From assembly GCA_031553005.1 (NCBI GenBank), contig JAVBMA010000001.1, forward strand, positions 40,530 through 104,529: a DNA stretch of 64,000 bases, given 5' to 3'. A program made the translations under genes and the position numbers. This document shows positions 34,647 to 44,307 of this stretch, piece after piece. The notes under the pieces were generated by a model. The model was not told the origin of the DNA, ran no database searches, and was given only the letters and a program-made list of their open reading frames with translations. The DNA comes from RGIG9379 sp031553005 (GTDB lineage Bacteria; Bacteroidota; Bacteroidia; Bacteroidales; Paludibacteraceae). Positions within the stretch are counted from its first letter, which is position 1. The number at the start of each line of letters is the position of its first letter.

Positions 34647-36060
34647 ACAAAGACAATACATCTTCTAAAATGCGGGATCCGAGCAACTTCAGTGCTCCGA
34701 CATAAAAAACAGAAACAGCCGCCAATTGTATGAAAACAGTAGTATATAACCCTAAATTCATCCATTTAATTCCTTCAACAATCGGGAAAATCATCAATGA
34801 AACTACTAAATAGGGAAGAATATCTTTCACTTGTTGCAGTATTTTGTAAGAAGTCCTCTTTTGCACAGCAATCAAATCGACTATATACGAAATAAAACTG
34901 GCTAAAGAATAGCCGATCAATATCTTTTCTATACTTGAAAAAAGTAGTAGCAGGAAAACGATACATAAACCGTTACGCAATAATTCCAACCGGAAATAGA
35001 TCCTTGAGTAACCTTTAACTGCCAGAATATTCAGATTCAAGGAGTGAAAAGGGTATATAATAGCAGAAAGCGCCAATATTTTAAAATAAGGTACAGCCGG
35101 CAACCATTTTTCAGTTAAAACAATGGTAACCAACTCTTCTAGCATGCTGAATAAAATAATCATGACCGGAAAAATCAAGAAAGCCGTCACCCTTATTATT
35201 TTCCGGAAGTAAACCAATTGGCGTTCTTCCTGATTATTAAGTTGAGACAGAACCGGATAAGAAACACCTGTCATCGTACTGCTAATAACCGTGCTGGGAA
35301 TCATCTGAAATTTGTTTGCCTGATAATAATATCCCAAATCTTCGGCTGAATACCTCTTCCCGATAATAACATTGTAAACGTTCTTTACCACAGCATTTAG
35401 CAAAGAGGTAATTAATAAAAAGAAGCTGAAAGAAAAGACTTCACGAGCGATCCTGAAATCGGGTTTTGAAATAGTCCATCTACTGAATAACCACAACAAT
35501 CCCGACCGGACAGAATTCTGTATCACTTGTTGCCAAACCAAAGCCCAATATTCATATCCGAGAAACACCAATATAATGGTAGCAACCGCTGAAATAACCG
35601 CTGAAGTAATATTTGCAACCGATATTTTCTTGAATGACAATGATTTCGTAAGGAGAATATTCGGCACTATTCCGCATGAATTTGCAAGAATAGACAAGAA
35701 TAAGTAACGGGATAGAGTGCACAACTCCGGCATTTCAAAATAATCGGCAATGAAAGGTGCACAGGCAAAAAGGGAAGAATAAAAAAAGACGGATAAGCCA
35801 AGGTTTATAAAAAAAACAGCTGAATATTCCGATTTGCTATTTCTTTTTCGCCTGACCATAGCTGAGGTAAATCCGCTTTCTACCAGAATAGAACTTAACA
35901 GAGTAAATATACTCAAGGCTCCTATTAATCCGAAATCGCGCGGCGTGAGCATTCTTGCCGTAAAGATACCTACAAAAAGAGCGACAACCTGAAATCCGAC
36001 CTTATCGGTCATATTCCAGACAAAAGAACTGATTGTGTTTTTTCTTAATGAATCGGACAT
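34630..36060 (-). CDS. Lipopolysaccharide/O-unit flippase, WzxC-like
   Basis: About 476 residues from ATG 36058-36060 (MSDSLRKNTISSFVWNMTDK); an upstream in-frame start at 36087 adds nine hydrophobic residues and is less plausible. About 12-14 transmembrane segments. ARMLTPRDFGLIGALSIF and GYYYQANKFQMIPSTVISST are typical of WzxC-type polysaccharide transporters. It is convergent with the GT4 gene and may flip the product of the 30-34.6 kb operon. A TACATTTG box at 36065-36072 lies only a few bases before the start codon, so it would produce a nearly leaderless transcript if used. Confidence 0.87.
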   Translation of the reverse strand: MSDSLRKNTISSFVWNMTDKVGFQVVALFVGIFTARMLTPRDFGLIGALSIFTLLSSILVESGFTSAMVRRKRNSKSEYSAVFFINLGLSVFFYSSLFACAPFIADYFEMPELCTLSRYLFLSILANSCGIVPNILLTKSLSFKKISVANITSAVISAVATIILVFLGYEYWALVWQQVIQNSVRSGLLWLFSRWTISKPDFRIAREVFSFSFFLLITSLLNAVVKNVYNVIIGKRYSAEDLGYYYQANKFQMIPSTVISSTMTGVSYPVLSQLNNQEERQLVYFRKIIRVTAFLIFPVMIILFSMLEELVTIVLTEKWLPAVPYFKILALSAIIYPFHSLNLNILAVKGYSRIYFRLELLRNGLCIVFLLLLFSSIEKILIGYSLASFISYIVDLIAVQKRTSYKILQQVKDILPYLVVSLMIFPIVEGIKWMNLGLYTTVFIQLAAVSVFYVGALKLLGSRILEDVLSLFKSKK

Positions 36061-36164
36061 TTTGCAAATGTAAAAAATATACTTCATATAAAGAATCTGT
36101 ATCCGGACAGTTTTTGATTCGACATTTTATTCTATTTTTGTAAGCGTTCACTACATAATAATTT

Positions 36165-36215
36165 GCCTTCAGCGTAATTAATTGTAATTGATTGACAAAA
36201 AATTACGCCGAAGGC
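36165..36215. repeat. Intergenic inverted repeat upstream of YfhO gene
   Basis: GCCTTCAGCGTAATT (36165-36179) pairs with AATTACGCCGAAGGC (36201-36215) with one mismatch. A third related half-site, GCCAAAGGCTAATTAC, lies at about 36284-36299. It sits between the divergent flippase and YfhO genes; function unknown. Confidence 0.55.
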
Positions 36216-36319
36216 TAATTATAATTTAATTACTACTAATTTCGTTTTATACATTAACTAATTTCGGATATATACTTAAATTATGCCAAAGGCTAATTAC
36301 AATAAATTACTTCTACTAT

Positions 36320-38818
36320 ATGAACAAAATAAATTTAAACTGCCCAAAAATTCTCCCTCATATCGGAATTATCCTTTTTTTTCTTATACTTTCATTTGTT
36401 TACTTCTCTCCTGTTCTGGAAGGAAAAGTGTTACAGGCGCATGATGCCGAAAGTTGGTTTTACCTTGCCAAAGAGACAAAGGATTATAACAAAACTCATG
36501 AAGATGTTACCCTCTGGACTAATAGTGTATTTGGAGGAATGCCGGTCTATCATATTACAATGCCGAACAGTAAAAATATAGTACAGAGGGTTCAATCTGT
36601 TTTGTCCGTTTTACCGACTCCGGTATATATTCTTTTCCTTTACCTTATTTGTTTTTATATCCTGCTGGTTTGTATGGGTTGCAATAAGTGGCTGGCAACA
36701 ATCGGAGCCCTTTTTTGTAGTTTTGCATCTTATAACCTGATCATTATTGCAGCCGGACATATTACAAAAGCGATAGTAATTGCGTTTATCGCACCGTTGG
36801 TCGGAAGCATTTGGCTGGCATTCCGGAAAAATAAAATAACAGGCTCCCTGCTCACCACCGTTTTCCTAAGTTTGGCAATCGCCAATAACCATATACAAAT
36901 CTTATATTACTCCATATTTATTATAGTGTTTCTGGGATTAATCGAGTTAATATATGCAATTAAAGGCAAAGAGTTGAAAGAGTTTTTTCAGTCATTGGGA
37001 CTTCTTTGTGTTGCTGCAATTATTGCTATCGGAATGAATGCAACTCCCTTATATACGACTTACGAATATAGTAAATATACAATGAGAGGCGATTCGAACG
37101 GACTCACCCCAAAAGAAGCAAGTTCTGCCAAACAAGGAGGATTGGATAAAGATTATATTACCGCATGGAGTTATGGAGTTGATGAATCTTTCACCCTTCT
37201 TATTCCCAACTTTAAAGGAGGCGCTAGCGGAGGAACTCTCAAGGCGGATTCCGAAACCGGAAAAACATTGGAAGCTATGAATATTCCAAATGTGGAAAAA
37301 TTGATGAAAGATTTTCAATTGCCATTATACTGGGGGACTCAGCCTTTTACTTCCGGACCTGTTTATCTGGGTGCAATTGTATGTTTTCTATTTATTCTTG
37401 GATTCTGTCTGGTCGAAAACCGTACAAAATGGTGGTTGGTTCCGGTTATCATTCTTACCTTAATGCTCTCGTGGGGTAGAAACTTTATGCCTCTAACCGA
37501 TTTCTTTATCGATTATGTTCCTTTATATAACAAGTTCCGGACAGTATCCATGATATTGGTTGCAACAAGCTTATGCGCCGGAATAATGGCAGTACTCGGA
37601 CTACGCGCCTTTCTGAAAGAAGATTCTGATAAACAAAAAAACAAACGTGCTTTATACATTTCTTCCGGAATAACCGGAGCAATATGCTTGATTTTCTGGC
37701 TCATACCCTCTCTCGATGGAAACTTTATAGGACAATCTGACGCTCAATTTTCAGGGAACTATGAATTTTTGAAGAAAACGCTTCCGATCGACAGAGAAAG
37801 TATAATGCGTTCGGATGCTATAAGATCGCTTATATTTATCATTTTGTCCGGAGCCCTTCTTTGGTTTTACAACGAAAAAAGACCTTCTTTCAATATTCGT
37901 TTTGTTTATGCGGCGCTTGCCGTGCTCGTTTTGGTTGACTTATGGGTGATTGACAAACGATATTTAAATGACAATAATTTTGAGGAAAAGAAGAAAGGAT
38001 TTAATGCGATTCAGCCTTCCGAAGCGGATAAATTCATATTGAATGACAAATCAAATCACCGGGTTCTGGATATTACGGTAAATATATTCAACGATGCCAA
38101 ACCTTCTTATTTCCATAAAAATATCGGTGGGTATCATGCTGCCAAATTAAGCCGCTATCAGGAACTTATTGATTATCACTTATCCAAAGATATTACAAAA
38201 TTGCTGCAAGGACTAAACAATGCCAGGACGCAAAGAGAACAAGACAGCATATTTAACAGCATCACGATATTGAATATGTTAAATATGAAATATCTGATAC
38301 ATGACCATAAAGAGTCGCCTATTATAAATCCGGTTGCAAATGGAAGCGCATGGCTAGTCTCATCTTACCGAATCGCGAAAAATGCAGATGAAGAGATGGA
38401 ATTGCTTGGGCAGATAAATACAAAAACGGAATTGGTAGCCGATAATCAGTATAGTCCTATGCTACCGGAAATAAAAAACCGGGATGAAAACGCAACCATT
38501 GAATTAGTAAGTTACTCGCCAAACAAATTAGTTTATAAATTCAACTCGGAATCAGATCAAATAGCTGTTTTCTCGGAGATATTCTATGATAAAGGATGGA
38601 ATGCATATATAAACGGAGAAAAAGTTCCATATTTCAGAGCCAATTACGTGCTCAGAGCTATGCCGTTAAAATCGGGTACTTATAATATTGAATTTAAATT
38701 TGAGCCGCAAAGTTTCTTCATTGGAAATATAATTGCAATCGCCAGTTCAGTTATATTCCTAATATTATTGATCGGATATATTGTATTCAGGATAAAGGGT
38801 AAAGATCAAAGCGAATAA
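36320..38818 (+). CDS. YfhO family membrane protein
   Basis: 832 residues. The first 520 residues carry about a dozen hydrophobic segments, starting with IGIILFFLILSFVYFSPVLE, with the loop HDAESWFYLAKE that is conserved in YfhO proteins. The C-terminal 280 residues are mostly soluble (WNAYINGEKVPYFRANYVLR) and end in a last membrane segment. YfhO of Bacillus is a GT-C-like enzyme that adds sugars to lipoteichoic acid from a lipid-linked donor; a comparable role in glycosylating a surface polymer or glycolipid is likely here. Monocistronic, with a strong hairpin-containing gap separating it from convergent glmS. Confidence 0.85.
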   Translation: MNKINLNCPKILPHIGIILFFLILSFVYFSPVLEGKVLQAHDAESWFYLAKETKDYNKTHEDVTLWTNSVFGGMPVYHITMPNSKNIVQRVQSVLSVLPTPVYILFLYLICFYILLVCMGCNKWLATIGALFCSFASYNLIIIAAGHITKAIVIAFIAPLVGSIWLAFRKNKITGSLLTTVFLSLAIANNHIQILYYSIFIIVFLGLIELIYAIKGKELKEFFQSLGLLCVAAIIAIGMNATPLYTTYEYSKYTMRGDSNGLTPKEASSAKQGGLDKDYITAWSYGVDESFTLLIPNFKGGASGGTLKADSETGKTLEAMNIPNVEKLMKDFQLPLYWGTQPFTSGPVYLGAIVCFLFILGFCLVENRTKWWLVPVIILTLMLSWGRNFMPLTDFFIDYVPLYNKFRTVSMILVATSLCAGIMAVLGLRAFLKEDSDKQKNKRALYISSGITGAICLIFWLIPSLDGNFIGQSDAQFSGNYEFLKKTLPIDRESIMRSDAIRSLIFIILSGALLWFYNEKRPSFNIRFVYAALAVLVLVDLWVIDKRYLNDNNFEEKKKGFNAIQPSEADKFILNDKSNHRVLDITVNIFNDAKPSYFHKNIGGYHAAKLSRYQELIDYHLSKDITKLLQGLNNARTQREQDSIFNSITILNMLNMKYLIHDHKESPIINPVANGSAWLVSSYRIAKNADEEMELLGQINTKTELVADNQYSPMLPEIKNRDENATIELVSYSPNKLVYKFNSESDQIAVFSEIFYDKGWNAYINGEKVPYFRANYVLRAMPLKSGTYNIEFKFEPQSFFIGNIIAIASSVIFLILLIGYIVFRIKGKDQSE

Positions 38819-38833
38819 AGAGATTGTCTTAAA

Positions 38834-38887
38834 AGCACGTAAATGACACAGATTTACAAAGTTTTAAATCTGTGTCATCTGCGTGCT
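38834..38887. terminator. Palindromic repeat acting as bidirectional terminator between YfhO gene and glmS
   Basis: AGCACGTAAATGACACAGAT and its inverse complement (right arm ending ATCTGCGTGCT at 38887) form a stem of about 22 bp with few mismatches, placed between two convergent genes. The same core (TGACACAGAT / ATCTGTGTCA) recurs at 49700-49788. Confidence 0.65.
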
Positions 38888-38940
38888 AAATTATTTTTGA
38901 TACACGCTCATATTTTTTAGGCAATTTTCTATTCTTTGAC

Positions 38941-40785
38941 TTATTCTACTGTTACCGATTTGGCAAGATTTCGGGGCTGGTCTACATCGCAACCTTTTGC
39001 AACTGCTATATAATAAGCCAAAAGTTGTAGCGGAATAGATGCTAATAATGGTACAAGACACTCTTCTGTCTTGGGAATCCGGATACAAAAATCCGCCATT
39101 TTCTTTACAATTTCGTCACCCTCCGTGATAATCGCAATCACTTTTCCTTTCCGGGCTTTGATTTCCTGAATATTACTCACTACTTTTTCATACATCCCGG
39201 CATTGGTTGCAATCACGACAACAGGCATTTCGGCATTAATCAAAGCGATAGGTCCATGTTTCATTTCAGCCGCAGGATATCCTTCTGCATGAATATAAGA
39301 GATCTCCTTTAACTTAAGGGCTCCTTCCAACGCAATAGGAAAATTATAACCTCGTCCGAGATAAATGAAATTGGTAGCATAAGTAAATGTGCGGGAAAAC
39401 TGGCTGATACTTTGGTCTAATCTCAACACCTCTTCGATTTTTTCCGGAATCCGGGACATTTCGTGAAGGATCTCCAGAAAACGGGATTCTTCGATCGTTC
39501 CCTTCTCTTTCGCAATAGCGAGAGCGAGCATTAGCAATACCGTTACCTGAGCCGTAAATGCCTTGGTCGAAGCGACTCCGATTTCAGGTCCCACATGCGT
39601 ATAACACCCACTGTCCGTCATTCTGGCAATAGAGGATCCGACTACATTACATATTCCGAAAATGAAAGCCCCGTGTTGTTTAGCCAATTCAATAGCAGCC
39701 AACGTATCGGCAGTTTCGCCCGATTGGGAGATGGCAATAACAAGATCGTCCTTATTGATAACAGGTTTACGATACCTGAATTCGGAAGAGTACTCAACTT
39801 CAACCGGTATACGGGCAAATTCTTCAATAGCATACATTCCAATCTGCCCGGCATGCCAGGAAGTTCCACACGCAGTTATGATAATCCGCTTCGCATTTAA
39901 AAACTTCTCCTTATTATCAATAAATCCGGAAAGGGCAATATTATTTACATCTACATTGACGCGTCCTCTCATACAATCATCAATTGTCTTGGATTGTTCA
40001 AAAATCTCCTTCAACATAAAGTGATCATAAGAACCTTTTTCCAGTTGACTCAGGGTTAATTCCAATTGCTGAATTTCGGGCGTCTTTTCAACATTACTTA
40101 TTGTTTTTATCTTCAATCCTTTTCCTCTTTCAATGATAGCTATCTCTTCATCATTCAGATACACCACTTTGTTTGTGTACTCTATTATGGGAGTAGCATC
40201 CGATGCGAGAAAAAACTCATCTACTCCAACTCCTACAACTAAAGGACTACTTTTGCGGGCGGCTATAATAAGATCGGGATTGTTTTTTTCGACTACAGCA
40301 ATAGCATAAGCCCCGACCACCTGACTCAGTGCCAACTGGACAGCCGTGCATAAATCTGTTTTATGCAATTTCTTTATATATTCTATTAATTGAATCAAAA
40401 CTTCCGTATCGGTACTACTTTGAAAGGAGTAGCCATTAGCAAGAAGTTGTTCTTTTAAAACAGAATAATTTTCAATGATTCCATTGTGTATTAAAGCAAG
40501 CTCTTCCGATTGGGAATAGTGAGGATGAGCATTTGCATAATTAGGCTCTCCATGTGTCGCCCAACGGGTATGTGCAATTCCGATGCTCCCCGTAATATCC
40601 TTGTCTTTGGCAAAATTTTCAAGATCGGATACTTTTCCTTTTGCCTTGTATACATTCAATTGATCTTTGTCGCTAATCAAAGCGATTCCTGCGCTGTCAT
40701 ACCCACGGTATTCCAATCGGTGCAATCCTTTGATAAGAATCGGATATGCCTCTTTATTTCCTATATATCCTACAATTCCACACAT
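38941..40785 (-). CDS. glmS: Glutamine--fructose-6-phosphate aminotransferase (isomerizing)
   Basis: 614 residues, normal length. Makes glucosamine 6-phosphate from fructose 6-phosphate and glutamine, feeding peptidoglycan, LPS and capsule amino sugars. N-terminal class II glutaminase domain with Cys2 nucleophile (MCGIVGYIGNKEAYPILIKG) and HTRWATHGEP. Two SIS domains follow (TACGTSWHAG, SQSGETADTLAAI, and the second with YLGRGYNFPIALEGALKLKE). The C-terminus DQPRNLAKSVTVE is characteristic. No glmS ribozyme-like leader is apparent; the gene starts 49 bp after the DapL-like gene and may be cotranscribed with it. Confidence 0.96.
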   Translation of the reverse strand: MCGIVGYIGNKEAYPILIKGLHRLEYRGYDSAGIALISDKDQLNVYKAKGKVSDLENFAKDKDITGSIGIAHTRWATHGEPNYANAHPHYSQSEELALIHNGIIENYSVLKEQLLANGYSFQSSTDTEVLIQLIEYIKKLHKTDLCTAVQLALSQVVGAYAIAVVEKNNPDLIIAARKSSPLVVGVGVDEFFLASDATPIIEYTNKVVYLNDEEIAIIERGKGLKIKTISNVEKTPEIQQLELTLSQLEKGSYDHFMLKEIFEQSKTIDDCMRGRVNVDVNNIALSGFIDNKEKFLNAKRIIITACGTSWHAGQIGMYAIEEFARIPVEVEYSSEFRYRKPVINKDDLVIAISQSGETADTLAAIELAKQHGAFIFGICNVVGSSIARMTDSGCYTHVGPEIGVASTKAFTAQVTVLLMLALAIAKEKGTIEESRFLEILHEMSRIPEKIEEVLRLDQSISQFSRTFTYATNFIYLGRGYNFPIALEGALKLKEISYIHAEGYPAAEMKHGPIALINAEMPVVVIATNAGMYEKVVSNIQEIKARKGKVIAIITEGDEIVKKMADFCIRIPKTEECLVPLLASIPLQLLAYYIAVAKGCDVDQPRNLAKSVTVE

Positions 40786-40834
40786 ATATTCCTTTTTTAT
40801 TCCTTTATTTCAAACTTTCTATGATTTATCTGTT

Positions 40835-42067
40835 CTAAACAGTCCACCTTTTCATCCTCTCCATAGCCTCTTCCACTTCTTCGCGTTTATTAAACCCGGT
40901 AAAGCGTACATACCCCTCTCCGCCCGGACAAAAACCGACTCCGGGAGTACAGACTACATGTATTTCATATAACAATTGCTCAAAAAAACGCCAGGAATTT
41001 GTCTCTTTAGGTGTTTTCACCCAGACATAAGGAGAGTTAATTCCTCCTTGTACTTCCCAACCCAACTCCAATAACGAATTTCTAATTAAAAGGGCATTAG
41101 TCATATAATAATTCACCAACTCTTTCTTCTCTTTCAAACCCTCGGGCGTATACATAGCCTCAGCAGTACGAAGGCTTAAATAGGGTATGCCGCTAAATTT
41201 GGATATCTGCCGGCGATGCCACAACTTATTAATCGGGATAGGAGTTCCCAACTGTGTATAAGCCATCACTTCATTGGGAATAACCGTAAAGGAAAAATTC
41301 GTACCTGTATATCCGGTCGTTTTCGAAAAACTGCGTATTTCAATTGCCACCTTCTTCGCTCCTTTTATTTCATAAATAGAACGGGGAATATCCTCTTCCG
41401 TAACATAAAGAGCATGTGCGGCATCAAAAATAATAAGTGCGCGGTTATTCAGCGCATATTTTACCCATTTCTTCAATTCATCGGAATTCAATACCGTTCC
41501 GGTCGGATTATTGGGTAAAGACAAATAAATGACATCCAGTTTTTGCCCCGGTATTTCAGGGACGAAGCCATTCTCCCAATTACAGGGAATGTACACAAGA
41601 TTACTCCATCTTCCGTCCTCCATCTGTTCTCCCGCCCTCCCATTCATCACACTCGAATAGATATATGCAGGATAGGTTGGATCCAAAACACCGATAATAT
41701 TGTCTTTGCTTATTATTTCGCTTATCTCTTCCGCCGAGTTTTTCGAAGAATCACTAAGAAAAACTTCTTCAGGTGTCAGTTTTACTCCCCTGGAAGCATA
41801 GTCATTTTTCAAGATTTTTGTTATCAATGACTTATGGCGGTTTTCCATGTCAAAATTCTTTATCCCTCCCATGTCTGCCATCTCATCAATAGAATGATGA
41901 AGCGTATTGATAACCTCGCCTTTCAGAATGCTGGAAGAATCGCCCGCATCCAAATGGATCACACGCGCTTTAGGGCGCATTGTCTTAAAAATATTAATTT
42001 TGCGTGCTATCTCAGTAAACAGATAGTTTTCGGGCAATTTGAGGTAATCTTCATTTACTAAAGCCAT
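40835..42067 (-). CDS. LL-diaminopimelate aminotransferase-family protein with altered active site
   Basis: 410 residues, collinear with DapL along its whole length: MALVNEDYLKLPENYLF at the start, VLDPTYPAYIYSSVM, SLPNNPTGTV, KLWHRRQISKF, and PGVGFCPGGEGYVRF at the end. The PLP lysine (Lys249 in SFSK), Asn187 and Asp215 are kept. However, the PLP-phosphate arginine is Asn257 (TGTNFSF instead of TGxRCGY), the DAAY tyrosine is His218, the IRLGIGDVT loop is HLDAGDSSS, and the GYGPEQGY motif is lost. A true DapL would be expected to conserve these. The protein is therefore either a neofunctionalised paralogue or weakly active. Upstream of glmS; a separate ddh gene is 2.2 kb away. Confidence 0.78.
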   Translation of the reverse strand: MALVNEDYLKLPENYLFTEIARKINIFKTMRPKARVIHLDAGDSSSILKGEVINTLHHSIDEMADMGGIKNFDMENRHKSLITKILKNDYASRGVKLTPEEVFLSDSSKNSAEEISEIISKDNIIGVLDPTYPAYIYSSVMNGRAGEQMEDGRWSNLVYIPCNWENGFVPEIPGQKLDVIYLSLPNNPTGTVLNSDELKKWVKYALNNRALIIFDAAHALYVTEEDIPRSIYEIKGAKKVAIEIRSFSKTTGYTGTNFSFTVIPNEVMAYTQLGTPIPINKLWHRRQISKFSGIPYLSLRTAEAMYTPEGLKEKKELVNYYMTNALLIRNSLLELGWEVQGGINSPYVWVKTPKETNSWRFFEQLLYEIHVVCTPGVGFCPGGEGYVRFTGFNKREEVEEAMERMKRWTV

Positions 42068-42142
42068 AATTCCGTTTTTCTATTTTTGTAATAACTCAAT
42101 CTTCTTATTAAGTTTTATAGAGAATTTATTGTCATATTCTTA

Positions 42143-42264
42143 GTAAACAAGTTGACAAGTAAACGAGTAAACAAGCTGTTCTTATCCTTGTTTACTCGTC
42201 TACTTGTTTGCTTTGTCTACTCGATTCCAAATACGTCATTAAATTTCATCAATTACTTAAAAAG
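42143..42264 (-). repeat. Dispersed repeat of about 110-120 bp, second copy (inverted)
   Basis: AGTAAACAAGTTGACAAGTA and CTTGTTTACTCGTCTACTTG form internal palindromic arms. The right part (ATACGTCATTAAATTT, then CATCAATTACTTAA) is the inverse complement of the start of the 29827-29934 copy. The two copies lie 12 kb apart in opposite orientation. Confidence 0.7.
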
Positions 42265-42696
42265 AAAATATCCGGTATTTCTCACAAATTTAAAAGAATT
42301 ATTGAAATATCATAAAACAGAAAGAACGTTTAAGTATTTCTCTGTGAAGACTAAAATAAAAAACGGGTTTGCATATCTAATGTAAATTCAAGTTTCAGCC
42401 AAATAATAATGCGGTTTGAAATACGAATCTCGCAAAACCAATTTCAATAAAAAAACAAGACTCAAAACTGACATTATGTTATCTCTCTTATACAAAAGTA
42501 TACAAATAGTCATTTTTACCAACCAATACATTTTTCTTATCTTACTTTTAGTTATTCCAATTTCTATTTTATATTAAAAAATAGAATAATGTTACTATTC
42601 GAAATATTTATCGGTTTTTTAATTTCAAATCAAAATCTTATACTTAAATAAAGTTTAATTCCAATCATATTATTCGTCTTTTATCTCATAAAACGC

Positions 42697-42704
42697 TATA
42701 TTTG
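42697..42704 (+). promoter_or_regulatory. Candidate -7 element of the gdhA promoter
   Basis: TATATTTG is a perfect TAnnTTTG box. At 21 bases upstream there is TTC rather than TTG. Use would give a leader of about 165 nt before the ATG at 42875. Confidence 0.45.
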
Positions 42705-42874
42705 CCATTGTTTTGAAGAAAAAACAAAAAAAATGCATCAGATTAAACAGGGAATCTTTCCTTTTGTAACTTTTAATTAAAATAATCTTACAAATAAATC
42801 TCTCCCTGAAAATTTACTTCAAAACCCGGATGAGAATTTTTAACAAACAACATATATAATTAAATTTTAAAGCT

Positions 42875-44218
42875 ATGGATGCAAAAGTAGCCGAATTTAT
42901 GGCCAGAGTAGTGGCTAAAAACCCAAGTGAAACAGAATTTCACCAAGCAGTACAAGAAGTTGTAGAGTCTTTAATCCCTTTTGTAGAAGCAAATCCAAAA
43001 TATAAATCGGCAAAGATTCTGGAAAGAATGACCGAACCCGAGAGAGTAATTATCTTCCGTATCCCTTGGATTGATGACAAAGGAGAATATCAAATCAATC
43101 GTGGTTACCGTATCCAAATGAACAGTGCCATCGGTCCGTACAAAGGCGGAATCCGTTTCCATCCTTCTGTTAACTTAGGTATTCTTAAATTCTTGGCTTT
43201 CGAACAAGTACTAAAAAACAGCTTGACTACACTTCCAATGGGAGGTGGTAAAGGTGGAGCAGATTTTGATCCTAAAGGAAAATCAGACAATGAAATTATG
43301 CGTTTTTGCCAAAGCTTCATGACTGAACTTTCCCGTCACATCGGCGCTGACACCGATGTTCCTGCCGGAGATATCGGAGTTGGCGGACGCGAAGTTGGTT
43401 ACATGTACGGACAATACAAAAGATTACGTAATGAATATACCGGAGTTCTTACCGGAAAAGGACTTGAATTTGGCGGTTCTTTAATCCGTCCTGAAGCAAC
43501 CGGTTACGGAACAGCTTATTTCGCAGAATATATGCTGAACACAAAAGGAGACAGCTTAAAAGGAAAAACCGTAGCTATTTCCGGTTCAGGAAATGTTGCA
43601 CAATATGCCGTTGAAAAATGTATCCAATTAGGCGCTAAAGTTGTTACCCTTTCCGATTCTAATGGTACTATCTATGATGAAGCCGGAATCACGGTTGAAA
43701 AATTGGCCTACATTATGGAATTGAAAAATGTAAAACGTGGCCGTATCAAAGAATATGCAGACAAATACGGAGTAAAATATTTTGAAGGACAACGCCCTTG
43801 GAAACTTGGCAAGTTTGATGTTGCCATGCCGAATGCTACTCAAAACGAATTGGACGAAAGCGATGCTAAAGCATTATTAGCAAACGGATGTATTTGTGTT
43901 GCAGAAGGTGCAAATATGCCTTCAACCATCGATGCAATCAATACATTCATTGCTGCAAAAATCCTTTATGCTCCGGGAAAAGCATCAAACGCAGGAGGTG
44001 TTGCAACTTCCGGACTTGAAATGGCTCAAAACTCATGCCGCCTATCTTGGACCAGAGAAGAAGTAGACGAAAAATTGAAAGGTATCATGAAAAATATTCA
44101 CGACAACTGCGTGAAATACGGAAAAGAATCCGATGGTATCGTCAATTATGTTAAAGGAGCAAATATTGCCGGATTTATCAAAGTTGCCAATGCCATGTTG
44201 GCACAAGGATTAGTGTAA
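42875..44218 (+). CDS. gdhA: NADP-type glutamate dehydrogenase
   Basis: 447 residues, the length of the hexameric bacterial GDH (about 445-450). Reductive amination of 2-oxoglutarate with ammonia. Shows IGPYKGGIRFHPSVN, LTTLPMGGGKGGADFDPKGK with the catalytic lysine, VPAGDIGVGGREVGYM, and the nucleotide-binding ISGSGNVAQYAVEK. The motif KGGADFDPKGKSD and the length favour the NADP-dependent assimilatory type. It is followed after 89 bp by ddh, a second ammonia-fixing dehydrogenase, and the two may be cotranscribed up to the terminator at 45238. Confidence 0.95.
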   Translation: MDAKVAEFMARVVAKNPSETEFHQAVQEVVESLIPFVEANPKYKSAKILERMTEPERVIIFRIPWIDDKGEYQINRGYRIQMNSAIGPYKGGIRFHPSVNLGILKFLAFEQVLKNSLTTLPMGGGKGGADFDPKGKSDNEIMRFCQSFMTELSRHIGADTDVPAGDIGVGGREVGYMYGQYKRLRNEYTGVLTGKGLEFGGSLIRPEATGYGTAYFAEYMLNTKGDSLKGKTVAISGSGNVAQYAVEKCIQLGAKVVTLSDSNGTIYDEAGITVEKLAYIMELKNVKRGRIKEYADKYGVKYFEGQRPWKLGKFDVAMPNATQNELDESDAKALLANGCICVAEGANMPSTIDAINTFIAAKILYAPGKASNAGGVATSGLEMAQNSCRLSWTREEVDEKLKGIMKNIHDNCVKYGKESDGIVNYVKGANIAGFIKVANAMLAQGLV

Positions 44219-44307
44219 AATTATAGAGTAATAAAGCGACTGAATAATTGAGTTAAAATAGCTTGGTTATTCAGTTGTTTAGTTATTCACCCATTCAGTT
44301 GTTAATT

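Larger units (their letters stand above)
42068..42874. other. 807-bp divergent intergenic region between DapL-like gene and gdhA
   Basis: Contains the second copy of a dispersed repeat (42143-42264) and then AT-rich DNA with no credible gene; a 77-codon plus-strand frame at 42152-42385 runs through the repeat and is not convincing. A TATATTTG box (42697-42704) is the best candidate for the gdhA promoter. Confidence 0.5.

Noticed and set aside
38786..40834. glmS ribozyme or riboswitch in the glmS leader
   Set aside because: Only 49 bp separate glmS from the upstream gene, too short for the ribozyme, and no other structure was seen.
42152..42385. 77-aa ORF upstream of gdhA
   Set aside because: Begins inside the dispersed repeat and has no recognisable protein features.
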